Below, piece after piece: positions 34,882 to 43,322 of a stretch of DNA of 54,064 nt. Origin of the DNA: Flavobacteriaceae bacterium (lineage in GTDB: Bacteria > Bacteroidota > Bacteroidia > Flavobacteriales > Flavobacteriaceae). Position numbers and translations under genes: made by a program. The notes below the pieces were generated by a model that saw nothing but the letters and a program-made list of their open reading frames with translations, was not told the DNA's origin and made no database searches. Numbering within the stretch: position 1 is the stretch's first letter; each line of letters starts with the position of its first letter. The stretch covers positions 1-54,064 of the forward strand of contig JAQWON010000011.1 of assembly GCA_029245825.1 (NCBI GenBank), given 5' to 3'.

Positions 34882-35850
34882 ATGATGTTGATCAAGCAAT
34901 ATATCAAAGAGTTGCTCTATGTTCATGAATGTGTTACAATTCCCAGTTTGGGGGCGTTTCTAACTCAATCAAATAGAGCATATGTAGATTATGAAGTTGG
35001 TGACTTTGAACCTCCAAAAAAAATTATTGGTTTCAATATATTACTTAAAAATAATGATGGTGTTTTAGCTAATCATTTGGCAAAAAAAGAAAAAATTTCT
35101 TATGAAAAAGCCATAAAAAAAATTGAAAAAGAAGTGATAATATGGAAACAAAGACTTAATACTCAAAATTTATTTTTCCCTGGAATTGGGGAAATGAAAT
35201 TAACTTATGATAAGAAAATAGAATTTTTCCCTTCTAGGCAAATAAATTTTGATTCTAATTCTTTTGGATTAAAGCCCTTTAATAGGAGTCCAATAAAAAA
35301 AATACTGCCGTTTTCAGATAATAAAAAATTATTTCATATGGATAATCAAACAAAAGACGATTTAATGTTTACACCTGAGGAAAAAAAATCAAAAAATCCT
35401 CTTTTAAAATACGCTGCAATTGCTGTTTTAACGATAGCGTTAATTGGGGCTTCATATTATTATGGTGACAAATACGTGACTGAGCAGAAATTAGAAGCAA
35501 CTAAAATAGCTCAAAAAAAAATCAAGGATAATGTCTTAAATGCAACATTTGACTTAGGTGCTGTTTCAAAAATAGAATTGAATTTTGACAGTGAAAGTAA
35601 TTATATAGAGACAGCTTCTGAATTCAACTACTATAGTATTATTGCCGGTTCTTTTAGATCAATGTCTAATGCTGAGAAAAAACTTGCATCACTAATAGAA
35701 GAGGGATACAATGCTGACTATAGCAAATCTAGCCTTGAAGGTTTATATCGTGTTGCTTATGGAAGATTTGAGTCAAAAAAAGAAGCCTTAAAACTGCTTA
35801 ATTTTATTAAGTATACTCTTGAGGAAGAAGCTTGGTATCTAGAGGAATAG
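34882..35850 (+). CDS. HU-like plus SPOR domain membrane protein
   Basis: A 322-residue protein with three parts. Residues about 1-75 form an HU/IHF-related DNA-binding-like domain (CVTIPSLGAFLTQ) and 75-145 a second similar lobe (LFFPGIGEMKLTY). A single membrane helix is at about 172-195. Residues about 245-320 form a SPOR domain (YYSIIAGSFRSMSNAEKKL), which binds denuded glycan strands of peptidoglycan. The HU-like part would lie in the cytoplasm. Members of this HU-SPOR family are common in Bacteroidota, probably as division-associated proteins. Start ATG 34882, with a second ATG directly behind. Confidence 0.8.
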   Translation: MMLIKQYIKELLYVHECVTIPSLGAFLTQSNRAYVDYEVGDFEPPKKIIGFNILLKNNDGVLANHLAKKEKISYEKAIKKIEKEVIIWKQRLNTQNLFFPGIGEMKLTYDKKIEFFPSRQINFDSNSFGLKPFNRSPIKKILPFSDNKKLFHMDNQTKDDLMFTPEEKKSKNPLLKYAAIAVLTIALIGASYYYGDKYVTEQKLEATKIAQKKIKDNVLNATFDLGAVSKIELNFDSESNYIETASEFNYYSIIAGSFRSMSNAEKKLASLIEEGYNADYSKSSLEGLYRVAYGRFESKKEALKLLNFIKYTLEEEAWYLEE

Positions 35851-35854
35851 TTTA

Positions 35855-37072
35855 TTACATTTTATAAATCCATGTTTTTGGATTTATTGGTTTGATCCCC
35901 TCAAAAATTCCAAACTGTAGTGTAGTTTTCCCGCTATTAGGATGAGTGAATGCTTCTCCTATAACTTGTTTAGATAGAATTTCATCTCCTTTTTTTACAA
36001 AGACCTTCCCGATATTTTTGTAGGTTGATATATAATTACCATGTCTAATTAATATTGTGGGGTTGCTCCCCTTAAAACTTAATATCGACATCACTTCCCC
36101 ATTAAAAACAGCTCTTATGCTGGCATTTTTAACTGTTGCTATTGTAACACCATTACTTTTTATGATTGCAGTCTTAATGATTGGATGAGGTTGTTTTCCA
36201 AAATCTTGAATAACAATACCCTTTTCAACAGGCCAAGGTAATTTGCCTTTATTTAAAACAAAATTTTTAGACAACGTCTTCAATTCAGGCGTTAAATTAA
36301 ATTCATTTGATAAAGGATCTTTATTTTTATTTGATTCGGCAATAGCCTCCTTAATTAATCGATCAATTTCAAGGTCAATAGCAGCTGACCGTTTTTGTTT
36401 TTTCTTAATTTCTGAAGCTAAAGAAATTCCTTTTCTTTTTAAAGATAAGATAATGTCTTCCTGAAATCTTTGCTCTTTTTCCAACACTTCTTTAATTTGT
36501 TTATTATCATTAACTATTTCTTTTTTCTTATTTCTTTGATTCGTTAAAATACCATTCGTTTCTTCTATTGTCTTTGCTTTTTCAACTATCTTTTTTCCTT
36601 GATTAATTCTATATTCAGAATATTGCTGTAGATATTGCAATCTTTTATAGGCTTGCAAAAAATTTTCAGAAGAAAAAAGAAACATCAGTCTACTTTTTGA
36701 TGACTTGCTTTGATATGAATTCTGAATCATTTTAGCATAATCATTCTTTAGCCTTTTTAATTCATCACTAAGATTACTTCTTTTTCTTTCATTAAGATTA
36801 ATTTGATTTTGTAAAATATTTGCCTGTTTATTATTTGTTGCTATTAGTTTCATTCTGACTGAAATTTTCAAGCCTAAGTCTTCAGTCTGAGAAATAAGGC
36901 TTTTTTCTTTTTTTATATTCTGAAAAAGGAGTGAATTAATTTGTCTAATCTCATCTTGAAGCTTTTTCCTTTGAAATTCAAGTTGATTTTGCTTTTCTAA
37001 ATAGTTTTGTGCATTTAAAGTTGTCATAAAACTAGAAAGAAAGACAATTAGAATTAATCTAATAAAAATCAT
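35855..37072 (-). CDS. EnvC-like murein hydrolase activator (degenerate LytM/M23 domain)
   Basis: A 405-residue secreted protein with a signal peptide, about 230 residues of coiled coil and a C-terminal LytM (M23) domain. The domain lacks the expected zinc ligands: the usual H-x-G-x-D stretch is NGVTI, and the last HxH is LQF, although HGNYISTY is recognisable. It is therefore an activator of amidases in daughter-cell separation (EnvC type) rather than a peptidase itself. Starts by ATGA overlap with the DUF4292 gene. Confidence 0.87.
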   Translation of the reverse strand: MIFIRLILIVFLSSFMTTLNAQNYLEKQNQLEFQRKKLQDEIRQINSLLFQNIKKEKSLISQTEDLGLKISVRMKLIATNNKQANILQNQINLNERKRSNLSDELKRLKNDYAKMIQNSYQSKSSKSRLMFLFSSENFLQAYKRLQYLQQYSEYRINQGKKIVEKAKTIEETNGILTNQRNKKKEIVNDNKQIKEVLEKEQRFQEDIILSLKRKGISLASEIKKKQKRSAAIDLEIDRLIKEAIAESNKNKDPLSNEFNLTPELKTLSKNFVLNKGKLPWPVEKGIVIQDFGKQPHPIIKTAIIKSNGVTIATVKNASIRAVFNGEVMSILSFKGSNPTILIRHGNYISTYKNIGKVFVKKGDEILSKQVIGEAFTHPNSGKTTLQFGIFEGIKPINPKTWIYKM

Positions 37073-37869
37073 TTTTCAATAAAATTTAACGGCTTATATC
37101 CATCAGGAATACTGAATGGCAGGTTCAACTCTTTAGGGAAATCAACTCTAGTATATTCCAAAACTAGTTTTCTATAACCACTATCATATGGAACAACAAA
37201 TTCAATAAGCTTGGGAATATTTTTACCGTCAACTTTCTGAAAATAATTATACTTTATTGTCATATTCTGATTTAATGATCTCAAAAAAAATCTTTGCTCC
37301 ATGAGTAAAAAATTACTTGGATCAAAAAATAAAGTTTGTGTAAAGTCTTTAGCCTTACCGGATGAATTCAAAACATAGAACTTTGGATGTGAAATCCTTT
37401 TCCATTTATTTTCAGTTATATTTATAATTGGATAACCCAACAAAATGTTTTGTAAATCATTAAAGCCAAAATCAATATTAAAAAACTCTTTAATAAATGT
37501 TAACTCTCCCTCATAAAAAGTTCTTTGAAACTTCTCATAGAATGAAATCTTATCAGGAGTCATTAATAATTTACCAATTGGAATTAACATCGTTGCACTA
37601 ATCCAAATAGCTTTTTTATCAATCATTCTTAAGTTTAGAATAATCTGTTGTTTTCTCTTGCCATCGTCATATTCTGTTTTGATCCTAGAACGTATGTTTT
37701 TATAATTCAACTTTGCTTTTGAAATTTCACTGCCTAATTCTTTTATTTTGATATTTTTGATTGGAGTCTTACTAGGAAGGACACTAACTGATTTACATCC
37801 TGTAAGAATAAAGAATATCATTGTTAAGTATGTACAAATCCTTCTAACCCGATATATTTTCTTTATCAT
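37069..37869 (-). CDS. DUF4292 lipoprotein
   Basis: A 266-residue lipoprotein (lipobox ILTGC, Cys 25) with the DUF4292 features: N-terminal helical part, then IIKLNLRMI-like strands and KLLMTPDKISFYEKFQRTFYEGEL. The fold resembles LolA/LolB-type lipid carriers and outer-membrane biogenesis proteins. It sits between dut and the EnvC-like gene, the standard order in flavobacteria, and is likely involved in envelope maintenance (inference). Confidence 0.8.
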   Translation of the reverse strand: MIKKIYRVRRICTYLTMIFFILTGCKSVSVLPSKTPIKNIKIKELGSEISKAKLNYKNIRSRIKTEYDDGKRKQQIILNLRMIDKKAIWISATMLIPIGKLLMTPDKISFYEKFQRTFYEGELTFIKEFFNIDFGFNDLQNILLGYPIINITENKWKRISHPKFYVLNSSGKAKDFTQTLFFDPSNFLLMEQRFFLRSLNQNMTIKYNYFQKVDGKNIPKLIEFVVPYDSGYRKLVLEYTRVDFPKELNLPFSIPDGYKPLNFIEK

Positions 37870-37888
37870 TTTAAAAAATATTTCCTAC

Positions 37889-38323
37889 TTACTTACCGGT
37901 ACTTCCAAACCCTTTTTCACCTCTATTACTTTTAGGTAAAGATTCTAGAACCTCCCATTTAATTTGCTCATGTTTGGAAATTACCATTTGGGCAATCCTG
38001 TCCCCTGAATTTACAACAAATCTCTCATTTGAAAGGTTTATTAATATAATGCCTATTTCTCCCCTATAATCAGAATCAATTGTCCCAGGAGAATTAAGGA
38101 CCGTTATTCCATATTTAATAGCTAAACCACTTCTTGGTCTGATTTGAGCCTCATGTCCTTGAGGTAAAGCAATAAATAGTCCAGTAGGAATTAACTTACG
38201 TTCCATTGGGTAAATAACAATTTTATCAGATAAATTGGCTCTTAAATCTAATCCCGCAGCTAAAGCAGATTGATAAGAGGGTAAATCAAAACTTGATTTA
38301 TTTACAACCGAAATTTTAACCAT
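37889..38323 (-). CDS. dut: dUTP diphosphatase
   Basis: Trimeric dUTPase subunit of 144 residues that hydrolyses dUTP to dUMP. All five motifs are recognisable: AGLDLRANL, RPRSGLA, GTIDSDYRGEI with the uracil-pocket beta-hairpin, GDRIAQMVI, and the C-terminal RGEKGFGSTG. A -7-like TATTTTTG (38346-38353 on the minus strand) lies upstream, without a clear -33 partner. Confidence 0.96.
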   Translation of the reverse strand: MVKISVVNKSSFDLPSYQSALAAGLDLRANLSDKIVIYPMERKLIPTGLFIALPQGHEAQIRPRSGLAIKYGITVLNSPGTIDSDYRGEIGIILINLSNERFVVNSGDRIAQMVISKHEQIKWEVLESLPKSNRGEKGFGSTGK

Positions 38324-38395
38324 ACAAACTTGACTTTTGTATTACCAAAAATACAAAAAGCTTACTTTTTAAAAATACATTTAGCTTTAGAAAAT

Positions 38396-39259
38396 TTAAT
38401 TGCTTAAAGCCTCTGCGCCTCCAACAATTTCAAGAATTTCGTTTGTTATTGATGCTTGTCTAGCTTTATTGTAAGTTAGCTTTAACTCATCTCTAAGTTC
38501 GGTAGCGTTGTCTGTTGCTTTATGCATTGCTGTCATCCTAGCTCCATGCTCACTCGCAAAAGAGTCTCTAAGAGATCTATAAAATTTAACCTTTAAAAAT
38601 TTAGGAATTAAACTTTTTAAAATTTCTGTTTCAGAGGGCTCAAAAAAAGTGTCGAAATTTTTAATTTCTGTTCCTCCTGAAATTTTTTCTACAGGCAAGA
38701 AATTATCAACAGTAACAACCTGAGTTGCGGCATTTTTAAAACGATTATAGACTAATATAATTTTACTATATTCTTTTTCTTTATATGATTGCATAATTAA
38801 ATCGGCTATAGGGTCTGCATTTTCAAAATTAAGATCATCAAAAATATCATCATGCCTCCCCTTCAAGGCAATAGATTTAGAGAGTATATCGCCCCCCTTT
38901 TTGCCAATAGAAAGAACCTCAATAGCATTATCCTTATAATCTATTTTATTCAATCGGAGAGTCTCTTTTATAATATTTGAATTAAAAGCCCCGCAGAGTC
39001 CTCTATTGGATGTAATTGGAACAATTAAGATTTTATTTGATTTGTTAGATTTAAAATATTCATTGTTTTCTATTCCGGCTGATCCACTAGAAAGAAGTCC
39101 TATAAGCTCTTCTAGCTTATTAGAATAAGGTTTAACAGCTATAATGGCATCTTGAGCCTTTTTCAACTTAGCTGCAGAAACCATTTTCATTGCACTTGTT
39201 ATCTGCATGGTTGAAGAGACTGATGAAATTCTATTTCTTATCTCTTTTAAATTAGCCAT
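38396..39259 (-). CDS. atpG: ATP synthase gamma subunit
   Basis: Central rotor shaft of F1, 287 residues. The N-terminal helix MANLKEIRNRISSVSSTMQITSAMKMVSAAKLKKAQ is split by me into the known IRNRI...T-AM-MVAA pattern, and the C-terminal helix ends with ARQASITNEILEIVGGAEAL. Intact. It starts 5 bases after the natural end of the interrupted atpA frame and closes the operon. Confidence 0.97.
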   Translation of the reverse strand: MANLKEIRNRISSVSSTMQITSAMKMVSAAKLKKAQDAIIAVKPYSNKLEELIGLLSSGSAGIENNEYFKSNKSNKILIVPITSNRGLCGAFNSNIIKETLRLNKIDYKDNAIEVLSIGKKGGDILSKSIALKGRHDDIFDDLNFENADPIADLIMQSYKEKEYSKIILVYNRFKNAATQVVTVDNFLPVEKISGGTEIKNFDTFFEPSETEILKSLIPKFLKVKFYRSLRDSFASEHGARMTAMHKATDNATELRDELKLTYNKARQASITNEILEIVGGAEALSN

Positions 39260-39264
39260 AAAAT

Positions 39265-39372
39265 TTATTCAAAAAGTTTTGAAGTTTCTTTAGCAACCTT
39301 TTCCAATATAGAAATTACCTTGTCTGTTAAATTGCCTGATTTAAGATCCTTTAATACAGCTTTATACTTTTA
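39265..39372 (-). pseudogene. atpA: In-frame C-terminal remainder of atpA after a premature TAA
   Basis: Directly after the TAA (39372-39370) the same frame continues for 34 codons (KYKAVLKDLKSGNL, then TDKV and EKVAKETSKLFE) to a second TAA at 39267-39265, 5 bases before the atpG ATG. This matches the normal alpha-subunit ending (LxAKHKDxLxxLKAGKxTDE...AKEL). With the stop counted as one residue, the full protein would be 525 residues, the usual flavobacterial length. No shift of frame is needed. Confidence 0.85.
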
Positions 39373-40842
39373 AGATAAAGTTTCTAAATACATTGTCTCA
39401 AATTCTTTGACTTTGGATACAGGAACATTAGATATTAAATTATTAGTGCCGACATAAATAGATGCAATCTGATCTTCAATTTTGAAGGGATCATTAACAG
39501 ATTGTTTCAAAATTTCAACATTCCGTTTTCCTTTTTCAATAACATTCATTGTTGCTGCATCAAGATCAGAACCAAATTTTGCAAACGCTTCCAATTCTCT
39601 GTATTGCGCTTGGTCTAATTTTAAAGTACCTGAAACTTTTTTCATAGATTTTACTTGTGCAGATCCACCCACTCGAGAAACAGATATTCCAACATTAATA
39701 GCTGGGCGAACCCCTGAATTAAATAGATCAGATTCTAAAAATATTTGCCCATCAGTTATAGATATAACGTTTGTTGGTATATAAGCAGAGACGTCTCCTG
39801 CTTGGGTTTCAATAATAGGTAATGCAGTTAAGGAGCCTCCTCCCTTGACTTTATTTTTAAGCCCTTCTGGGAGATCATTCATGTCCTTAGCAATACTATC
39901 ATCGGCAATAACCTTTGCAGCTCTTTCCAAAAGTCGCGAATGAAGATAAAACACATCCCCAGGATATGCCTCTCTCCCTGGAGGCCTTCTTAAAAGAAGA
40001 GATACTTCTCTATAAGCAACAGCCTGCTTGGAAAGATAATCATATATTACTAGGGCAGGTCTTCCAGTGTCTCTAAAATACTCTCCTATTGATGCTCCAG
40101 CAAAAGGTGCGTAAACTTGCATTGACGCAGGATCAGATGCATTAGCAGCTACAATAGTGGTATATGACAAAGCTCCTTTGTCTTCTAAAACTTTTGCAAT
40201 AGCGGCAACAGTTGAAGATTTTTGCCCAATTGCAACATAAATACAATATACAGGTTCCCCAGAATCATAAAATTGCTTTTGATTTAATATTGTGTCAATG
40301 CAAACTGTGGTCTTTCCAGTCTGCCTATCCCCAATCACAAGTTCTCTTTGCCCCCTACCAATAGGTATCATAGCGTCAATAGCTTTTATTCCTGTTTCCA
40401 TAGGCTCAGCAACAGGTTCTCTGAAAATAACACCTGGTGCTTTTCTCTCAAGAGGCATTTCAACAACAGGTCCTTTTATTGGTCCTTTGCCATCTATAGG
40501 AGCTCCCAAAGTATCTACTACTCGTCCAATAATATTTTCCCCAACATTAATTGATCCAATTCTATTAGTTCTTTTAACTACATCTCCCTCCTTAATCGAT
40601 TTCGATGCCCCAAGTAATACTACACCGACATTATCTTCTTCTAAATTTAAAACCATTCCAGATAATCCGTTTTCAAAGGACACTAGTTCGCCATATTGGG
40701 CATTGGTCAATCCATAAATTCTTGCTATTCCGTCACCAACTGCAATGACATTTCCCACTTCATCTAAAGAAGCCGAATCATCAAAATCTGACAATTGTTT
40801 TTTTAATATAGCTGAAATCTCAGCTGGCTTTAGTTTTGACAT
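39370..40842 (-). CDS. atpA: ATP synthase alpha subunit, truncated by an in-frame stop
   Basis: Regulatory nucleotide-binding subunit of F1. The 490 residues up to the TAA include the N-terminal beta-barrel (VGDGIARIYGL), Walker A GDRQTGKTT at about 169-177, and the DYLSKQAVAYREVSLLLRRPPG region with the catalytic Arg neighbourhood. The last 34 residues of the helical C-terminal domain are cut off by TAA, although they remain encoded in the same frame behind it. A one-base change (for example TCA, CAA or GAA to TAA), a sequence error, or read-through could explain this. The rest of the gene is well conserved and under no visible decay. Confidence 0.93.
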   Translation of the reverse strand: MSKLKPAEISAILKKQLSDFDDSASLDEVGNVIAVGDGIARIYGLTNAQYGELVSFENGLSGMVLNLEEDNVGVVLLGASKSIKEGDVVKRTNRIGSINVGENIIGRVVDTLGAPIDGKGPIKGPVVEMPLERKAPGVIFREPVAEPMETGIKAIDAMIPIGRGQRELVIGDRQTGKTTVCIDTILNQKQFYDSGEPVYCIYVAIGQKSSTVAAIAKVLEDKGALSYTTIVAANASDPASMQVYAPFAGASIGEYFRDTGRPALVIYDYLSKQAVAYREVSLLLRRPPGREAYPGDVFYLHSRLLERAAKVIADDSIAKDMNDLPEGLKNKVKGGGSLTALPIIETQAGDVSAYIPTNVISITDGQIFLESDLFNSGVRPAINVGISVSRVGGSAQVKSMKKVSGTLKLDQAQYRELEAFAKFGSDLDAATMNVIEKGKRNVEILKQSVNDPFKIEDQIASIYVGTNNLISNVPVSKVKEFETMYLETLS

Positions 40843-40858
40843 TTTATATTTTTGTTTT

Positions 40859-41395
40859 TTATGTTTTAACTAATTCTCTTTTCAAGACATTTAAACGATT
40901 GGATAAACTTGCATTGTATTGCAAATCACCAACTCTAATTATAAAACCCCCCAAAATTTTTGGATCAATAATCTTTCTTAGCTTAATTTTAAAGGAGGTC
41001 AATTGATCGGCTTTTTCTAAGATTTCCTTTTCAGATTTAGCTGATAATGGAGTAGCTGAAATAATGGTTGCTGGAACAATTCCTTTGTTTATATTGTATA
41101 GATCTATAAATTTGAGTGCAATCATTTTTAAAAAAACTTCTCTCTTTTTCTTAATTAATAAATCCAACAAATCATTTATTTCTTTTGAAAAACTTTTAAA
41201 TAAATTTCGCTTTATTTTGAGTTTTTTTTCTACACTTAAAATTGGATCTGAAAAAAATTTTTCCAAATTAGAATGCTCTTCTATTGCTATATATAATTGT
41301 TGCATTTCTTTAGCAAGTTTTTCTTCTTTTTTACATTCTAAGGAATATTGAAAAAAAGCTTTAGCGTATCTTAAAACAACTTTAGTCGATTTCAT
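40859..41395 (-). CDS. atpH: ATP synthase delta subunit
   Basis: Peripheral-stalk subunit (178 residues) linking the b subunits to the top of F1. The N-terminal helical bundle starts with the conserved RYAKAFFQYSLE; the C-terminal part has SATPLSAKSEKEILEKADQL and the conserved ending KIDPKILGGFIIRVGD-like segment (IIDPKILGGFIIRVGD). Normal length; 16 bases before atpA. Confidence 0.95.
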   Translation of the reverse strand: MKSTKVVLRYAKAFFQYSLECKKEEKLAKEMQQLYIAIEEHSNLEKFFSDPILSVEKKLKIKRNLFKSFSKEINDLLDLLIKKKREVFLKMIALKFIDLYNINKGIVPATIISATPLSAKSEKEILEKADQLTSFKIKLRKIIDPKILGGFIIRVGDLQYNASLSNRLNVLKRELVKT

Positions 41396-41396
41396 T

Positions 41397-41900
41397 TTAT
41401 TTCTTTATAGAAAGATCTTTCAATAATTCTTTTACCATCTCATCTTGTTTTGTCTTGTCTTCTAACTCTTTCTTAATGATTTTTTCAGCTATTTCTATTG
41501 AAAATTCAGCAACCTGATTCTTAATATCCTTGACAACAGATTTTTTCTCATTGTCAATTCTTTCCTGGACATTTTTCAAAATCTTTTCGGCTTCTAGCTT
41601 TGATTCCTTTTTAGCAGATTCAACTATTTTAAGCCCTTTATTTTTAGCATCTTTTAAAAGATTATCTCTTTCCATTTTAGCTTCTTGTAAAATCTTTTGA
41701 TTATCTTCTTTTAAAGATTGCATTTGTTTTTTTGCTTCCTCAGCAGATGAAAGTGCTTCCTTAATTGAATTTTCTCTTTCATTTACAGAATCTAGAATAG
41801 GTTTCCAAGCAAATTTTCTTAGCAAGAAAATAAGCCCTACAAAAATAAGAAGTTGCCAAAAAAATAATCCAAAAGAAAACTCACCAATTAATTTTTCCAT
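41397..41900 (-). CDS. atpF: ATP synthase b subunit
   Basis: A 167-residue stalk subunit with one N-terminal membrane helix (FWQLLIFVGLIFLLRKF) followed by the conserved WKPILDSVNERENSI and a long charged coiled coil. It anchors F1 to subunit a. Ends 1 base before the atpH start. Confidence 0.96.
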   Translation of the reverse strand: MEKLIGEFSFGLFFWQLLIFVGLIFLLRKFAWKPILDSVNERENSIKEALSSAEEAKKQMQSLKEDNQKILQEAKMERDNLLKDAKNKGLKIVESAKKESKLEAEKILKNVQERIDNEKKSVVKDIKNQVAEFSIEIAEKIIKKELEDKTKQDEMVKELLKDLSIKK

Positions 41901-41929
41901 TTTTTTATAAAATCTGTAAAATAATTACT

Positions 41930-42121
41930 TTAAAGCACGAACATCGCCGCAAAACCAATACCCTCTACAAGAGCAGCAATAATTAACATAGCTGTTTGTA
42001 TCTTGCCGTAAGCCTCTGGTTGTCTACCTATAGCCTCCATAGCTCCTCTACCAATACCTCCTAGTCCGATACCTACACCTATTACTATTAAACCTCCTCC
42101 TACAATTGCTGGAATTTCCAT
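41930..42121 (-). CDS. atpE: ATP synthase c subunit
   Basis: A 63-residue ring subunit of two helices and a polar loop (GRQPEAYGKI). The ion-binding carboxylate is Glu53 in ALVEGIGF. The first helix is Gly-rich (GVGIGLGGIGRGAMEA), without the Gln typical of sodium-dependent enzymes, so a proton-driven ring is likely (inference). Confidence 0.97.
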   Translation of the reverse strand: MEIPAIVGGGLIVIGVGIGLGGIGRGAMEAIGRQPEAYGKIQTAMLIIAALVEGIGFAAMFVL

Positions 42122-42164
42122 ATTTACTATTTATTTAAATTAAACATTCCTTTTATACTTGATC

Positions 42165-43241
42165 CTAATGATCATGTTCTTCTTCGACAGCAAAACCAAA
42201 ATATAATGCTGATAATATTGTAAAAATATATGCTTGCAAAAGTGCAACTAATATTTCAATTATAGAAATAAAAAATGCTAATGCAAATGACAAACTTGAT
42301 CCTAACCAATTTCTAAAAACAAAAATCATAGAAATTAATGTCATCATTGTAATATGTCCTGCCGTAATATTAGCATATAACCTAATCATCAAAGTAAAGG
42401 GCTTGATAAAAACTCCTAGTAGTTCTATTGGAGCCATTATTAATTTCATATAAATCGGCATCCCAGGCATCCAAAAAATATGTTTCCAATAATAAGTTGT
42501 ACCGCTAACTGTAGTTATGATAAAAGTTAATAATGCCAAGCAAAATGTGACTGCTATATTACCAGTGACATTTATTCCCAAAGGAGAAAGTCCGATCATA
42601 TTGCAAAACCAAATAAAAAAGAAAAGAGTTAATAGAAAGCTCATATACTTCCTATAATTTTTTTCTCCAATATTCGGTATTGCTATTTCATCTCTAATAT
42701 ATATAACTATTGGCTCAAAAAATCTTCCAACGCCTTTTGCAACTAAACCATTTCTTGAATAAGATCTAGCTAAGTTTTTAAAAAGTATAAACATTAATAA
42801 AGAAACAAGAATCATACTAACAACACTTTTTGTAATGGAAAAATCTAGCGGGACAACGTTTGTTGGATGCCCCTCCTCATCATATTTTATAGTCCCTTTC
42901 GAATCAGTTAAATAAATCTTCCCATGATACAATTTGTAAAATTTGTCTTCTATTTCAGCTATAGATTCCCCGTGATTAAGTTTGGATGAGGAAAATATTT
43001 TAATACCATCATCCCAAAGAATAACAGGTAAAGGTATGCCTACATAAACTTTCCCTCCAGTTTCTTCATCGGTATATGACAATAAACTAAAATCATGAGA
43101 ATCTTTAACATGATGTAAAATATAGTCTGTTAATTCTTCCTTTAAATTTTTAGATTTTGAATCACCATCCTTAGCAAATAAAGCAAAGGAATTAGTTAAT
43201 ATAACTATAAGGCTGAAAAGAAATATTCCCTTTGTTTTTAT
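42165..43241 (-). CDS. atpB: ATP synthase a subunit with a non-canonical (ATA) start
   Basis: Proton-channel subunit. The membrane part has the conserved Arg helix (MIRLYANITAGHI) and ends in an acidic/His tail. The frame is open upstream of the TTG at 43082 to a TAA at 43247-43245, and this stretch encodes a proper Bacteroidota AtpB N-terminus: a signal-peptide-like segment KTKGIFLFSLIVIL, then LKEELTDYILHHVKDSHDF. There is no ATG, GTG or TTG in it; ATA at 43241 stands exactly where ATG is expected. Either the start codon has changed, translation begins at ATA/ATC, or the 305-residue form from TTG 43082 is made without the signal peptide. Confidence 0.85.
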   Translation of the reverse strand: MKTKGIFLFSLIVILTNSFALFAKDGDSKSKNLKEELTDYILHHVKDSHDFSLLSYTDEETGGKVYVGIPLPVILWDDGIKIFSSSKLNHGESIAEIEDKFYKLYHGKIYLTDSKGTIKYDEEGHPTNVVPLDFSITKSVVSMILVSLLMFILFKNLARSYSRNGLVAKGVGRFFEPIVIYIRDEIAIPNIGEKNYRKYMSFLLTLFFFIWFCNMIGLSPLGINVTGNIAVTFCLALLTFIITTVSGTTYYWKHIFWMPGMPIYMKLIMAPIELLGVFIKPFTLMIRLYANITAGHITMMTLISMIFVFRNWLGSSLSFALAFFISIIEILVALLQAYIFTILSALYFGFAVEEEHDH

Positions 43242-43322
43242 GATTTAAAATTTAATAGTTTGTCGCGTGCAAATTTAATTTTTTTTCAACAAAAAATTCT
43301 CAATCAGATACATTTTTCTTTA

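Noticed and set aside
38337..38360. Hairpin GTATT...AATAC between atpG and dut as a terminator
   Set aside because: The stem is only about 5 AT-rich pairs and no proper T run follows in the right place.
39259..39370. Treating the stretch between atpA and atpG as ordinary intergenic DNA
   Set aside because: Reading it in the atpA frame gives a conserved alpha-subunit C-terminus, so it is coding remainder and not a spacer.
40292..40717. A 141-codon open frame antisense to atpA
   Set aside because: It is opposite a strongly conserved gene, with low-complexity Ser/Pro/Thr content typical of a reverse-frame shadow.
43082..43082. TTG at 43082 as the natural start of atpB
   Set aside because: It would remove the signal peptide and the conserved LTDYILHHVKDSHDF segment that the upstream frame clearly encodes.
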